DNA of 64,000 nt from Cryptomeria japonica (lineage: Eukaryota; Streptophyta; Pinopsida; Cupressales; Cupressaceae). This document shows, one piece after another, positions 1-12,181 of this stretch. The DNA is taken from contig NW_026729208.1 of assembly GCF_030272615.1 (NCBI RefSeq), positions 1 through 64,000 on the forward strand, given 5' to 3'. Numbering within the stretch: position 1 is the stretch's first letter; every line of letters begins with the position of its first letter. The notes beneath the pieces were generated by a model. It did no database searches and was not told the DNA's origin. It saw only the letters and a list, made by a program, of their open reading frames with translations. A program made the translations under genes and the position numbers.

Positions 1-142
1 AGCATACTATGAAAATCTAGTTGAGGGAGATCAAAGAAAACTTGAGGAAGCTGTTATTTTGTACTTACACAACTTTAGTAAAACTTTGATTGAATTGGAG
101 AGTAGCATCCCTAAGAATCTGTATAATATTATTATCATCTAG
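1..142 (+). pseudogene. 3' end of gag-like pseudogene (truncated by window start)
   Basis: Identical to 26456-26597. It is the last 46 codons of an ORF whose start lies outside the window here but is seen in full at 26367-26597. The stop is TAG at 140-142. See the full entry at 24756-26597. Confidence 0.6.
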
Positions 143-2385
143 AAGTAAACATGGATCATCTCCATGAATGATGTAGTCAACTTTTTTTTATGTCAAATTT
201 GAACCTATTTGTAAACCCTAAACAAATCCAACTGCTAAACTCTAGATCTACAAGCTAATTCAACACACCATCAATAAGGATCTACAAATGCATGCAAATA
301 CCATTGAAATAAGAAAAGCTATACCTTCACATGTAAGAGAGGTTTGTCTCCATTTTTCTCCTATCCTCCATGATCTTGTATTTGGTGACTTGGGTGCTCT
401 TAGATTTGTGTTGGACTTTCACAAGATCTTACAGAAGAATGGATGTGGTTGTGATGATGTATTATTGGAGTGATTTTGGCAGAGTTTGAGTATGCTCAAG
501 ATATGTTCTATGAAAAATGTGAGGAGGAAGCCTTTTTTATAGATATCATCCTAAAACTGGAGGGTTTGTATTAAGAAGTTAAAAGATGAATGGCTAGGAT
601 CTCATAGATGAAAGAGAATCAATAGGATTGAGGTTAGATAAAGATGGAGGGGGGAGATTAAGAAGTGTGTTGACTTTGGAGGAAACACAAAGTTAATGGA
701 AATATGGTTGGTACTTGTCACATGTCTACAAGTTTATATTTTGATCAATGTGAACAAGTTGGAGGGCTAGGATTAATAATAAAAAAGGTAATAAATTAAT
801 TAATTAAATAAAAGAATTTATCTAATTAATAGAGGAAAGGGCTAGATAAATAAAATAAATAAAATATTTAAATTTAATTTAGGATGGAGGTGGGATCTAA
901 ATAAAATTAGGAAGAAAAAGTTTAGTGAATCGATTAAATAAATAAAAAATATTTATTTAATTAATAGAAGACACTCAGATAAAACAATTAAATAAATAAT
1001 AAATATTTATTTGATCAAAGGATAATTTTAGGTGTCTACAAACGTTATACTCGTTGAAGAATTTGTTCATAAACTCTTAATTTATTGCATAAGGAACATC
1101 TGCAATAAGCTCCAATGATGCAACTATGCCAAGGTAGTCGACCTTTAAGGAACGTGATTATTCACCAATGAATCAACCCTTATAAAAAATAACACTAGGA
1201 TAATGAATGAATAAAATGCAATCAAAATTGATCCCTAATGATGTTCAAAGCAGGACGAGATTAAGCTCAATTGATTGCCAAATTTTACTTAAATGTGCTA
1301 CTTATACATTGGTCATTGCATGAACGACAACCTTGTGAAAAATGAAATAGAGGGAAAAGTGAAAGGAATAAACTCTGTCAATGGGTTGTTAGTCTATTGG
1401 TCAACTTGAATTGTTAGCCTAAGGCATGTACTTTCATATCACGTAGCTAAATGATTCTGTGGGTTTGATATAAAACCCTCCAATAACAAAATATATATTT
1501 TTTCACTTACACATTAATGACTATTTTTTTTAACTAGCCATAACAAAGAAATAGTTATGGCTAATTAAAAACATGCATGATGTCTTTTAAAAAAACCTAA
1601 GGATGTTAGATACATAATTACTTAGATAATGACTTAGAAGTTAATTCTACTCTATTCTACTTTTTGACCCGTGCACGCATAAAAAATCCCACCAAATCCC
1701 ACCGTGTTGTTGTAACTACGTAGATGTCAAAACAATAGCTATAAGCATTTAAGTTGCATAAAAAGAAAACAATTATTTTTTGTCAAAATCTGATATACCA
1801 TTTAAGAGCTTAGTGTACGTGAAACTTTTAGCTATAACAACTACCTGTACTTTTTTTGTAAGCATTTACAATTACATATGAAAAAACCAAAAACATTTGT
1901 CAAAATCCCATATAGATTTAGAAACTTAAAAAAAATAAGAGTGGATTGACAATTGTGATAGAGGAAAAAAATTTGATAAAAATGGTCCCGCTTGTGATGG
2001 AGAAAGAAAAAAAAAAATAATAAAATTGATCCCGCTTGCCGTGACTCTCACTCAATCTTAATCGGTAGTCATTGAACATGACAAAATGAAATGTGTTAAA
2101 ATATCTTTTTAAAAGAAATTGCCGGCCAAGCCAAAAGATAAATAAGTTGCCGGCCACTAAATCAATACACAACTTCATTCAACATAATAAGAAGTTAGCA
2201 CAGAAAACTTCAACGTGACAAGAACTTGACATGACTGGGCAAACAAAAAAATTAACGAAAGTAGCATCAAAACCTTGGATTCCTTCGCATTTTCTGCGAA
2301 GCTCTTTTGTTGGACTGTTATTTTTTTCTATCCTAATTATTTTTTAAGGTTTGCTCAATTTAAAAACAAAATTAGGGCCGCTTCA
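143..2385. other. Non-coding stretch upstream of the TNL gene
   Basis: I see no gene I can support. A 61-codon ATG ORF at 288-473 has no recognisable domain. The stretch 776-1035 is built of short A/T words (attaaata-type) and ends in 'ggtgtctaca', which resembles the end of a retrotransposon LTR, but no matching second LTR or primer-binding site was found. Purine- and T-rich runs follow at 1920-2040. Confidence 0.5.
1531..1566. repeat. Inverted repeat, 15-bp arms
   Basis: The left arm core TAGCCATAAC (1535-1544) is matched by GTTATGGCTA (1554-1563). The arms extend to about 15 bp with one mismatch around a 9-nt loop. It may be a MITE remnant or a chance hairpin. It repeats at 27986-28021 and 54458-54493. 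Confidence 0.5.
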
Positions 2386-2590
2386 CTTCGAAATTTACAA
2401 TTTCGAAGCGGACATTCCTTCCAATCAAACAGTTTCATATACGTACACCTCGACGTGCTTCAGAAGTGGACATGCCTTCCAATTAACCAGTTTCATATAC
2501 GTACACCTTGACGTCCTTCAGAAGACGACATGCCTTCCAATCAAACAATAACTTAACGTGCTTCAGAAACGATCATGCCTTCCAATCTTG
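2386..2590 (+). promoter_or_regulatory. Promoter-proximal direct repeats and hairpin of TNL copy 1
   Basis: A 10-bp-arm hairpin (CTTCGAAATT at 2386, AATTTCGAAG at 2399) is followed by four direct repeats starting at 2412, 2470, 2528 and 2573, with spacings of 58, 58 and 45 bp. Each contains the core TGCCTTCCAAT or TTCCTTCCAAT, and most contain ACGT-bearing words (ATACGTACACC, GACGTGCTTCAG). A weak TATA-like TTAAATA lies at 2593-2599, 85 bp before the ATG. ACGT words are common cis-elements in plant promoters. Promoter function is inferred from position only. Confidence 0.5.
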
Positions 2591-2683
2591 ACTTAAATAG
2601 TGGTTTATCTCTTCTATCATGTTATATGAGTTTGGGTTCTGTACCTATTCTCTCTGCCATTCTTTTCAGTTGCCTCTCTTAAC

Positions 2684-3201
2684 ATGGAAGAGTTCAAGAT
2701 GGAAGAATACATCCCTCCCTCAATCAAAATTCTTTTCCAAGGTGATAAGGAATATCATGTGTTTCTGAGTTTCAAGGGAGAAGATGTCAGAAAGAATCTG
2801 GTTGATCATCTACACGAAGCTCTCACTGCCGCCGGACTGCATGTCTTTTTAGACACCCACAAATTGGAAAAGGGAGATAAGATTTGGTCGAGCTTGGAAA
2901 GGGCAATAAGGAGCAGTGCCATACACATTCCTATATTTTCTAGAGGCTATGCAGACTCTGCATGGTGTCTCAGGGAGGCCGCAACAATGGTGAACACCCA
3001 AGGCTTGATCATTCCTCTGTTTTATGATGTAGAACCAACTCACGTTAGGTATCCTGTGAAGGACTCCAGTCAGTACCAGCAAGCATTTCTAAAACATTAT
3101 GACCATCCAGATCGGTACCAAAGAGGAGAGATTGAGAGATGGAAGGTTGCCCTTCACCAGATCTGTTCTCACTCAGGTTGGTCCATGGATATAACTGGAG
3201 G
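2684..3201 (+). CDS. TNL immune receptor copy 1, exon 1 (TIR domain)
   Basis: Encodes residues 1-172 plus two bases of codon 173. The TIR domain spans about residues 24-165: YHVFLSFKGEDVR at 24-36, the FLDTHKLEKGDKI region at 55-67, and SAWCLREA with the conserved TIR glutamate at E98. In plant TIRs that glutamate is needed for NAD+ cleavage, which produces signals read by EDS1 complexes. The exon ends at a perfect donor (GTAAGT at 3202), and reading on gives an immediate TAA. Joined to the acceptor before 9883, it restores a Gly codon and an uninterrupted frame into the NB-ARC exon, giving 938 residues in all. The first ATG (2684) was chosen as start; a second in-frame ATG lies five codons later. 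No signal peptide, so the product is probably nucleocytoplasmic. Confidence 0.93.
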
Positions 3202-4417
3202 GTAAGTAAACAAGCTGACTTGACTTTTATTTTTATTTTTGCATAATAGTGAGCAAAGCAAGTTATAATATAAATTTAACTGGCCAATGACATGATATTA
3301 ATCTGGCTGGAGACACTCTAGTAAAAAGGAGACACCCATGATTAACCGAATACATTATAGTAAAAATATCTGATAGAATAAGCTATTTAAGCTTTAAATA
3401 GTTAAAATTGATCTATGCTCAATTCATAATCAATAGGGGTTACGCAAATATATAATATATGGATGTACATATAAACCATATTTTTAGTGGATTGGGAAAT
3501 AAATGTATGCCCCTTGCTTTGAGATCTTATATTTATTTAGAAATCTTTACCTTTTGCAAATACATTGAGAAATTATATAGTTGTTTGTACATCCTTTAAA
3601 GCTATATGCACATTCTAGATTTTCAAGTTACATTTGAAGTATGAAATTATAAAGGGTTTTATAATTAGGGACATAAATATGACCTCACCTTTGTATGTTT
3701 TAATGTACTAATATATTTGTTTAGAGTTCTATGGTTTCAAAGATTGAGAAGTCATCCTAAATGATATTTAATTACAGCCCCTTTAGTTTATACTTATTAT
3801 CCTACAAAGTTTCTAGGAATACACCCCTTAGCATAAGTAGAGTCAAAACATTACAATAGTTTTATGTTCTTGTTAGTTAGCCAAAGAATATTGAGGAATT
3901 CCTTCCCATTCAGAGGGTAATGAAGCTATGGCCCTCTCTCAATCAATAGAAAATCTAAAAATAAGATTACCAATTCTGAAATATGTATGTGATTGGACAT
4001 TCAACTAAAATAGAAAATTGATCAAACCATAGAGACATCAAATTTACATGGAGAAACCCTTTCGAGAAAAACCTCCACACTTGAAAGAGACTAAATTATT
4101 AATCTTCACAACGAGACATACAACAAAATACTTCACTACTCTTCACTAGTCGAAAAATACTATATAACCTATAAGAATCCACATAACACTACCATTTCAT
4201 GGCTTCAATATATAGCAAAGTAAGATCTAGGGTAAACCACTTGCAAAACCCAATGCCTAGGATAATTGACAACTTATAAACATGTTAATAAAATAAAATA
4301 TTTCGCATTGCCTTGACATGAATTCCTAACCCATAGCCACTCAATTCTTAGATGCTTTGTAACTCCTTGATTACTCTTCGAATTACCCAATGGACAACCT
4401 TTCACCTAGCAAACTTG

Positions 4418-4562
4418 TGTTAGCATATAATTTATTTATTATTAAATTGTTATAAAATAGCTATGGGTTGGTTATTCTTTTTACAGTTTAGCCAATATAT
4501 ATGCTTTTACTAATCATGGAATGAATCAATCAAGCATAATATTCCACAAATGGTATCAAAGT
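4418..4562 (+). mobile_element. Possible copia-like short LTR plus primer-binding site
   Basis: A candidate LTR of about 131 bp starts TGTTAGC at 4418 and ends TTCCACA at 4548. It is followed after two bases by TGGTATCAAAG, close to the plant copia primer-binding site TGGTATCAGAGC (initiator Met-tRNA). Downstream (4560-5450) the sequence is stop-riddled and I cannot recognise gag or pol with confidence. No second LTR was found. Confidence 0.4.
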
Positions 4563-5463
4563 TTTGTGGATTGGGATAAGATTATGATATGTGATGAGAC
4601 ATCCTCTATATATTTATCCCTTGTGTGTTATCCTTCACTGTTGCATCTAATTTTTGGTCTTACAAAGCTGTGGGAAAATTATAAAGCCTCAAATTTCTCA
4701 TGAGTAGGATCCTAGTGTTTTTATCAAATTGATGAAAGTTTTAGATGATCAAACCCATGGTGTAGCAAACATGTAATGCATCATATGAAACATTTCCAAC
4801 AACACCTATAACTCTCTTGTGGAGGAAAAAAATGGATGAGTTTTGTTTCTTTCTTTTCTCAACTTGATAATCATTGAGATGAGTTATGAAATTTTGAATT
4901 TTTTATTGTGTTGTTTTTGGATTACATCGTGTCAGATTTTTTGGCATTGACATTTAAAAACATACTCCATGATCCATCATAAGAATGTAATTTTTTAATG
5001 GTTGGATCTGTGATATCTCCATGTGATGCAGTATAGGAGATCAAGAAAAGAACATTGATAAGATTCAATCTAGTAAAATTAGAACATAACTCTTTGATCT
5101 AGATCACCATTTATGTGTATTAGATGTTAAGAATGGGTTGAATTTCGGTCAATGATGAAACACCATGATTTAAAGGTATATGCGCTAAATAAACTATTGG
5201 GTGCTAAGTTGGGTGCCATATTTTATTTGGATTAGTTGTTGATGGGAATTGATTGTTAATGTTGCTTTCACATGGTGGACATTAAATTAGATAGTGGTTT
5301 GTGGATTGAAGATTCAACATTGGTATAAGGCACATGTAAAGGAAACTGACATGGCAATTTCTAAACATATGGATCTTACAAAGGATGATATGAGTAAGTT
5401 TTAGGGAAAAATTCACAAAATAGGAAAGGACATAGATATATTTCATAAATTTACTAAAAGTGG

Positions 5464-6436
5464 TACCAATACAAAAGGATATAACAAGAAAATATAGAAT
5501 CATATGCAACACAAAAATATGTTTAATAAATTTTGGCAATAACATAATATGGCAATCAAATAGAATCTATCAATTGGTGAACACGTGATCATATTAAACA
5601 AAGGCTATACATGATGCCCCAATGTTTTCTCCAATGGTGAAGTAACACAAGCTATAACCTATTAAAAAAAATCATGCAAGCATAAAAACATGTCATTTAA
5701 CATATAAACATGTTAGTACTAACATATAAAGACATTGTAGATAAACATATCCACTAATATATGATTGCGAGGGTATGTTAGATATGCAAGGGATAAGGTG
5801 ACCTAATGTTAAAGGTATAGTAACATGAACAATCTATATAGGTGGAAAATAGAAATAGATAATGAGATAAAGAGTCTAGATAGAGAGAATATAATGTCAT
5901 AGCAACACAATACTACTATGACATGTAATTGAGATCCATTTAAAGTGTGCACCAATACCAAAGGATATAACAAGAAAATACAGAATCATATGCAACACAA
6001 AAATATGTTCAATAAATTTTGGCAATAACATAATGTGGCAATCAAATAAAATCTATCAATTGGTGAACACATGATCATATTAAACAAATGCTATACATGA
6101 TGCCCCAATGTTTTCTCCAATGGTGAAGTAACACAAGCTATAACCTATTAAAAAAAATCATGCAAGCATAAAAACATGTCATTTAACATATAAACATGTT
6201 AGTACTAACATATAAAGACATTGTAGATAAACATATCCACTAATATATGATTGTGAGGGTATGTTAGATATGCAAGGGATAAGGTGACCTAATGTTAAAG
6301 GTATAGTAACATGAACAATCTATATAGGTGGAAAATAGAAATAGATAATGAGATAAAGAGTCTAGATAGAGAGAATATAATGTCATAGCAACACAATACT
6401 ACTGTGACATGTAATTGAGATCCATTTAAAGTGTAC
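5464..6436. repeat. Two direct repeats of 486 bp in the intron
   Basis: The segment around 5464-5949 is repeated at 5950-6436 with only a few substitutions; for example GGATATAACAAG begins at 5477 and at 5963. No ORF or terminal inverted repeats. Nearly identical pairs recur at 31919-32891 and 58391-59363, so this duplication predates the 26-kb amplification. Confidence 0.85.
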
Positions 6437-8577
6437 ACCAACTAATTGAAATATTTATACTACTTGTAAGTCTTCAATAGTAATAAAGGACAATTTTAAA
6501 TAATCTAAACTAATAATTAGTATATCTTTCTAAAAATCTATTTAGAATAAATTTAACTTCATTCGTTCTAAAAGAAAATAACTTGATTTAATTCTAGACA
6601 AGTTGAGTTTATTCAAAATAGAGAAACCAATCTTATTATTTTGGATAAAATGAACTTAAATTATTCATGTCGATATTGAAACTATGCGAAATTAAATTAA
6701 CTTAGTCCAAATAAACTAGAATAGTTTGGAATAAATGGGACTAATCATATTATTTCAATTATACTAAAATTATATTACTTATGTAGATATAGAAAATCTA
6801 TGATATTTAATTAAGTAAAAAAAAACTGTGAAATTACAATAACTTGATCTAAATAAATTAGATCAATGTTATAATTTCAAATAATAATTAAATCACATGT
6901 GTAGCTATAGAAAATATATGAAATTAAATTAACAAATTTGAATGTGAAATTATGTAAATTTATTTAAAATAAACTACATTCAAATAAGTGAATTAATTTT
7001 AAGAAGTATTTGATATAAAATGAACTAATTCAAAATATATTGTTTCCATTCATTTTGTTTAAGTATGATAAAGAGGGCTTTGCCAAGGTCCACACCCATA
7101 ATCTAATTCATATAATAAGGTAGGTTCTACCTGGGCAATACTTGGGTGGATTCCAAAGATTAAAAATGATGTTTAAGATGTAAAGAATTATATCACTTAA
7201 ATGTTATTTTTTTTTTCCATTTTAATCAAACAAGTGTCTTAAAATCTACAAATTAGTTGTGTTCTAACTCTATCTCAAATTTACTTTTGTAGATTTTATA
7301 AATAATTCTTATGATGCATGAAATTGATTCAAGAGATTAAAAAATGATTGTTAAGATGCATGAAACAAATTCACCATTATGTTAGAATTTTAAGGTCTAA
7401 TTAGATAAGTATTTCAAAATCTATAGGCTATTTATATTTTACTTTGGTTCAAATCTAAATTTTTAGACTTGATCTTCTTATTTGAATTTTAGCTCATATT
7501 CATGTGAAGGAGTGAAAATTTTACTTGATTTTTTTATTTTGACACCTCAATTCAATAACAATTAGTGATGTTGTAAAAACCTTTGAAGAATGTATTTTAT
7601 TGTGAGTTCGTTACAGCCCTGGATGTACCAATTCAACAAATTTCGAGAACAATGGTTGAATATAATGCTTTGATAATGCTACTAGGATATTCTCGTAAAA
7701 TCTGTTTAATGATTCATAGGCCATTCTTGTAAATTTAAATAAATAAATAAATGTATTTAAAAATAATAACATAACACACATATCAATAGAAACATAAATC
7801 AGATCTATTCATAATAGTTAGTAAAAATTATTGTAAAAGGGGTTAGCAAGATCTAAATTTCACTTTTAAATTTTAAAAGTTTAAGGATCAAATATATGAA
7901 ATGAATGAAAGATTTGGGTGAATTTTATCTAAACCAAAATGATAAATAATAGGTTTTTAAATTAGAAAAAATCTCTAAACATGAATAATAATAGCATGAA
8001 ACAAATTCATGTAAGAATATAATGTATCATTTAGAAATGTATTATCACATTAAAAATATTTAAAACCAAAGAAGACAAATATAAAAATGCTTAAACTATT
8101 ACTACTATTTACCTTAGATAATATATATGTTTTAATAAATTTATTATGACTAATATAAATGTATTAACCCAAATAATTATTAAATGTTACTTTTATGTTG
8201 GAGGCATATTACACTCACATAATGGATGCAAACATGTCTGTCAATAAAAAATAATAGAAGTATTTAATTTGATGTGTTTGTGACACTTAAATGCATGAAA
8301 AATAGAATCAATTTTTTTTTTTTTCTCCTCACAACTACCAAGTTTAATTTATCAATCACTTATGTCCATCTCCATCATCCATTTAGTTAACTTTGAAATT
8401 ATCTCAATCTAATATTATAATAGTAAAAATTAAAATATAATAATATAATAATATCTTAATAGTATTTTAATATTAATTACAATATAAGAATATAATAGTT
8501 TTTAAATTGAAATAATGTACAAATATATGTCTCTAGTTTTTAACATTAATTTGTATATATAGGATAATATATTATTG
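6437..8577. other. AT-rich intronic sequence
   Basis: No coding potential seen on either strand. A poly-T run lies near 8310, and a TAATA-rich patch near 8410-8480. Confidence 0.6.
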
Positions 8578-9540
8578 TAGAGGACGAGATTTGTCACCTT
8601 CAAGGTGATGAACCTCAAGGGACAAACCTACCTTCTCTCCACCTCACTTATATTAGCGCTAAAGGTGAGCTAGGGGATGAAAATGTAAAACTAGGCTAAC
8701 AAAGTACAAATGAGACTCCCAAACGACTCTATCAAGTCTTTGTCTTCAAGATGAGTGTGCAGAACTAAGACACAAGTGTGGCGTGTTGTCATCTAGTAAG
8801 GACAAAGTACAAAGGCCATACGAGAGTGACAAATGCGATTACACTATTAAGTAAATGATATAAATGATAAACTAAGCTTAAGAATACAAAATGCGTGACA
8901 CTAAAATGAAGTGAGAGAAGGATAGGAAAAGCTCACAACCGGTAGATGATTGAAGCCTCCAACAAGACGAGTTCTCCCCTTTGATCACAAACCTGCACAC
9001 AAGCATGAAGAGAAAATGTTGGGGGTTGTGTTTAGAGGCCTGTCTCAGTTAGACCTCCGTTTTGGTGTTTCCACCTCCACAGACAATTCAGATGATAGCA
9101 ACGATGGGAAATAAAAATAATAGAGATAGGAAAATGAACGATTAATACAATGGATAAATTAAAATGAGAGATTATAGATATGCAAATGAATTAAGAGAAG
9201 GTAGTAAATTCCCCTCCAACACTTGTGAAGGCGACACCATAGGTTCTCCAAGAAACTGCAACAATAGTGGTCTTCAAATGTTGGAAAACATGTGTATGAT
9301 AAGGATAATGGACACCAAGTTACTTCCCAAGAATAATTGAGAATCCTTCCCAACTACAAGAATGCATGAGATATAGCCTCAAAAACGAATCCCAACATAG
9401 GTGGTCGTGAACAGAGGCGTTACAAACTCTTTTGGGCACAGGCGTAATGCTCAAACCGCTACTTGCGGGCTGACAGATTTGTGGGACACAAGTGCAACAC
9501 ATGGAGGTCTCTGCGGCATGCTAGAGTCCCATGCTTAATT
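8578..9540. other. Less AT-rich intronic insert, unidentified
   Basis: Base composition rises in GC relative to its flanks. It starts with a short hairpin (TCACCTTCAAGGTGA, about 8595). Only short ORFs without recognisable motifs are present. It may be a decayed non-autonomous element; I could not identify it. Confidence 0.35.
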
Positions 9541-9882
9541 GGTTTGGTTGCTAGAAGCCAAGTTGCAGCTGACAAAGCAATCCATGTGAACAAAAAGACA
9601 AATATGACAATGCATGATCTCCATTAACTTGAAGCAAAGATACTTATATGATGCGAAATTACGCGAAATATAATTTACAACATTACAATTACAATTATCT
9701 TGAATATATATGTGATAATATTTTGTTATTTTCCAACTTTTCTCTTCGAATGTGTTTTCAACCTTTGCTACCTTTGTCTGTGGTGCCATAACAGTCTCTC
9801 TTTTGCATTTTCTATTGACCTACATTGCTCATTTGGGAACATTAATTTACATTTTTTTCGTTGTTATTTAATCTGCGTGCAG

Positions 9883-12181
9883 TTTTGAAGCACAGCTAGT
9901 AAAGAGGGTGGTGAATGACGTGATTAAGACATTGGACAGAGTGTCGTTAGAAGTTGCCAAGCACCCTGTGGGAATGGAAAGGATCGCTGAGGATCTCATC
10001 CAGAAATTTATACTCAATTCAGAAGGAGGTTTGGTTAAATCTGGAATATTGGGTATTGGTGGTATTAGTAAGACCACACTTGCTAAGGCCATGTTCAACC
10101 AGGTTTACGCTCATTTTGATGCTGCTTCCTTTGTCTTTAATGTCCGCACCACTGTTGCAGACTCCGTGTGCCTGACAAAGTTGCAGAAACAAATCCTTAA
10201 AGATTTAACCAATTATGATGGAAAAGTGCATAGTGTTGAGAAAGGCATATCTTTGTTCAGAGATCGTTTGGGTGGAAAACGTGTGCTTCTGATTTTAGAT
10301 GACATGGATGGTAGGGAGCAATCAGAGGCTTTGGTTGGGGATTGGTTGGCACCTGGTAGCAGAGTTGTTATTACTTCTAGAGACAAGCACATTCTCCATG
10401 TTGCCGGGGTCTCACCTGAATGCATTCACGAAATGAGTGGATTGCAGACAAATGAAGGTCTTCAGCTATTTAGTCGGCACTCTTTTCTTCGAGCATCTCC
10501 AAGTCCAACTTACGAAGCTTTCTCCAAAAGAATAGTGGAGGCTTGTAAAGGGCATCCTCTATCACTGGAAGTCATTGGATCCTTGTTGTATGATAAGAAG
10601 AATGATCCAGATTGCTGGACAGAAGCCTTCCACAACGTTGCACTCCACCCAAAGATTTATGAAATACTCAAAATCAGTTACAGTGGTCTTAGTGAAGAAG
10701 AAAAAGAAATATTTCTAGACATCGCTTGCTTCTTCATCGGAGAACACAAAAGGTATCCTATTGTTTTCTGGAAATCTATGTACAGGTCGGTAAAGACAGC
10801 CATATCTAATCTTTCTCTGAAGTTACTTGTAAGGATTGACGACAAAGGTGTGTTTCATATGCATGACCATTTGCGAGATATGGGGCGAAGCATTGCTGAA
10901 AAAGAAAGAGAGGGTACCCGACTATGGGAGGCAGTTCATCTAAGCAGGGGAGAATCCAATAACAACAATATCTCTCGCCTTCGACTCAGTGGAGATAATT
11001 CACAAAGGCTTGAAACATTGTACAGACCTGGTCTACGATTTCTTCACTTGAAGAATCTGCCCCTTGACGGAATCACGCCAGCCATGCTTCCTCCAAATTT
11101 GATGTGGTTACGGTTGCAAAATTGTGAGAAGCCATTTCAGTCCAGTCTTGTGCGTAACGTTTGGTTCTTTGCGATACAGGGGGCATTTCACTTCAGTCTT
11201 GTGGATAACATTTGGGATCTGAGGATAATGCAAGTAGACGGTGATATTCCCAGTTTCCAATATTTACTTTTTAATATTCTTGGCAACTTGTTACAGTTAC
11301 AGCATTTAGAGTTGAGAAACTGCAGAAATTTAAATAAGGTCCCTTGTACCATCGGCAACCTGTCACAGCTGCAGCGTTTGGATTTATCATGGTGTACAGA
11401 ATTAAATAAGCTCCCTCATACCATTGGCAACCTGTCACAGCTGCAGCATTTAGATTTAGGAGGACTTAAATTAAATAAGCTCCCTCAGACTATTGGCAAA
11501 CTCTCACAGTTGCAGTATTTAGACTTGAGTTGGTGTCAAAAATTAAGTGATCTTCCTCATAGTATTGGCAACCTATCACAACTGCAGTATTTAGATTTGA
11601 GTGCCTGTGAATGTTTAAATAGCCTCCCTGACACCATTGGCAGTTTATCACAGTTGCAGTATTTAAATTTAAATTGCTGTAAGAAATTAAATAACCTCCC
11701 TCGTACCATTGGCAATCTGTCAAAGCTGCAATGTTTAGATTTAGGGTGTACCAAATTAAATAAGCTCCCTAATACCATTGGTAACCTGTTACATCTGCAG
11801 CATTTATATTTAAGATGGTGTACAAAACTAAATAAGCTCCCTTGTACCATTGACAAACTTTCTCAGCTGCGGTGTTTAGAGCTGAAAGGATGTCAAAACT
11901 TAAATGATCTCCCTTATACTATTGGCAACGTACCACAACTGCAACATTTAGACTTGAGTAATTGTCAATATTTATATTTTCTCCCTAAAACTATAGGCAA
12001 ACTATCACAGCTGCAGTATTTAGACTTAAGTTGGTGTACAAATCTAAGTAATCATCTAAGTAATCTCCCTGAGACTATTGGCAATTTATTACAGCTGCGT
12101 CATTTATATTTATATCATACAAAATTGAACATCCCCCGTGATATCATTGACAGTCTACCACACCTCCAAATATTTCAGTAG
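9883..12181 (+). CDS. TNL immune receptor copy 1, exon 2 (NB-ARC and LRR)
   Basis: Completes the 938-residue receptor begun at 2684. The exon starts after the acceptor at 9881-9882; the frame is open from 9884 (FEAQLVKR), well before the first in-frame ATG. NB-ARC motifs in order: P-loop GIGGISKTT at 230-238, kinase-2 LLILDDMD at 308-315, RNBS-B GSRVVITSR from 331, GHPLSL (GLPL position) at 396-401, TNL-type FLDIACFF at 450-457, and MHD at 499-501 within HMHDHLRDMGR. About 12 LRRs of 23-24 residues follow from about 640 to the end, and the stop is TAG at 12179. NB-ARC works as an ATP/ADP switch, and LRRs usually sense ligands or hold the protein inactive. Oddity: the Walker A glycine before the invariant lysine is Ser (S235, codon 10067-10069), which could weaken nucleotide binding. 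Relative to copy 2: S537 and V856. Confidence 0.95.
11270..12170 (+). repeat. Homogenised LRR-coding repeats, 69-72 bp period
   Basis: About 12 units coding for LPxTIGNLSQLQxLDL, mostly 72 bp with some of 69 bp and one longer. They are alike at DNA level (ATTGGCAACCTGTCACAGCT recurs nearly exactly). Such homogeneity implies recent internal duplication or gene conversion within the ligand-sensing region. Confidence 0.85.

Larger units (their letters stand above)
3202..9882 (+). other. Intron 1 of TNL copy 1 (6681 bp)
   Basis: Donor GTAAGT at 3202 and acceptor TGCGTGCAG ending at 9882 after a T-rich tract. The intron splits codon 173 after its second base, with the third base supplied at 9883. 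It carries a short-LTR copia-like remnant (from 4418), two 486-bp direct repeats (5464-6436), AT-rich sequence (6437-8577), and a less AT-rich stretch (8578-9540). TIR/NB-ARC introns of most flowering-plant TNLs are around 0.1-1 kb, so this is long. Confidence 0.88.

Noticed and set aside
288-473. 61-codon ATG ORF upstream of the TNL
   Set aside because: Identical in all copies, but so is everything else; no domain and no splice or promoter context.
11490-11856. Minus-strand ORFs of 77 and 99 codons opposite the LRR repeats
   Set aside because: Their repetitive composition just mirrors the LRR-coding repeats on the plus strand; shadow ORFs.
9908-12181. Reading the NB-ARC-LRR as a separate gene starting at 9908
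   Set aside because: Position 9908 is GTG, not ATG. The frame runs upstream to a good acceptor at 9882 and joins in phase to the TIR exon, so one two-exon gene is simpler.
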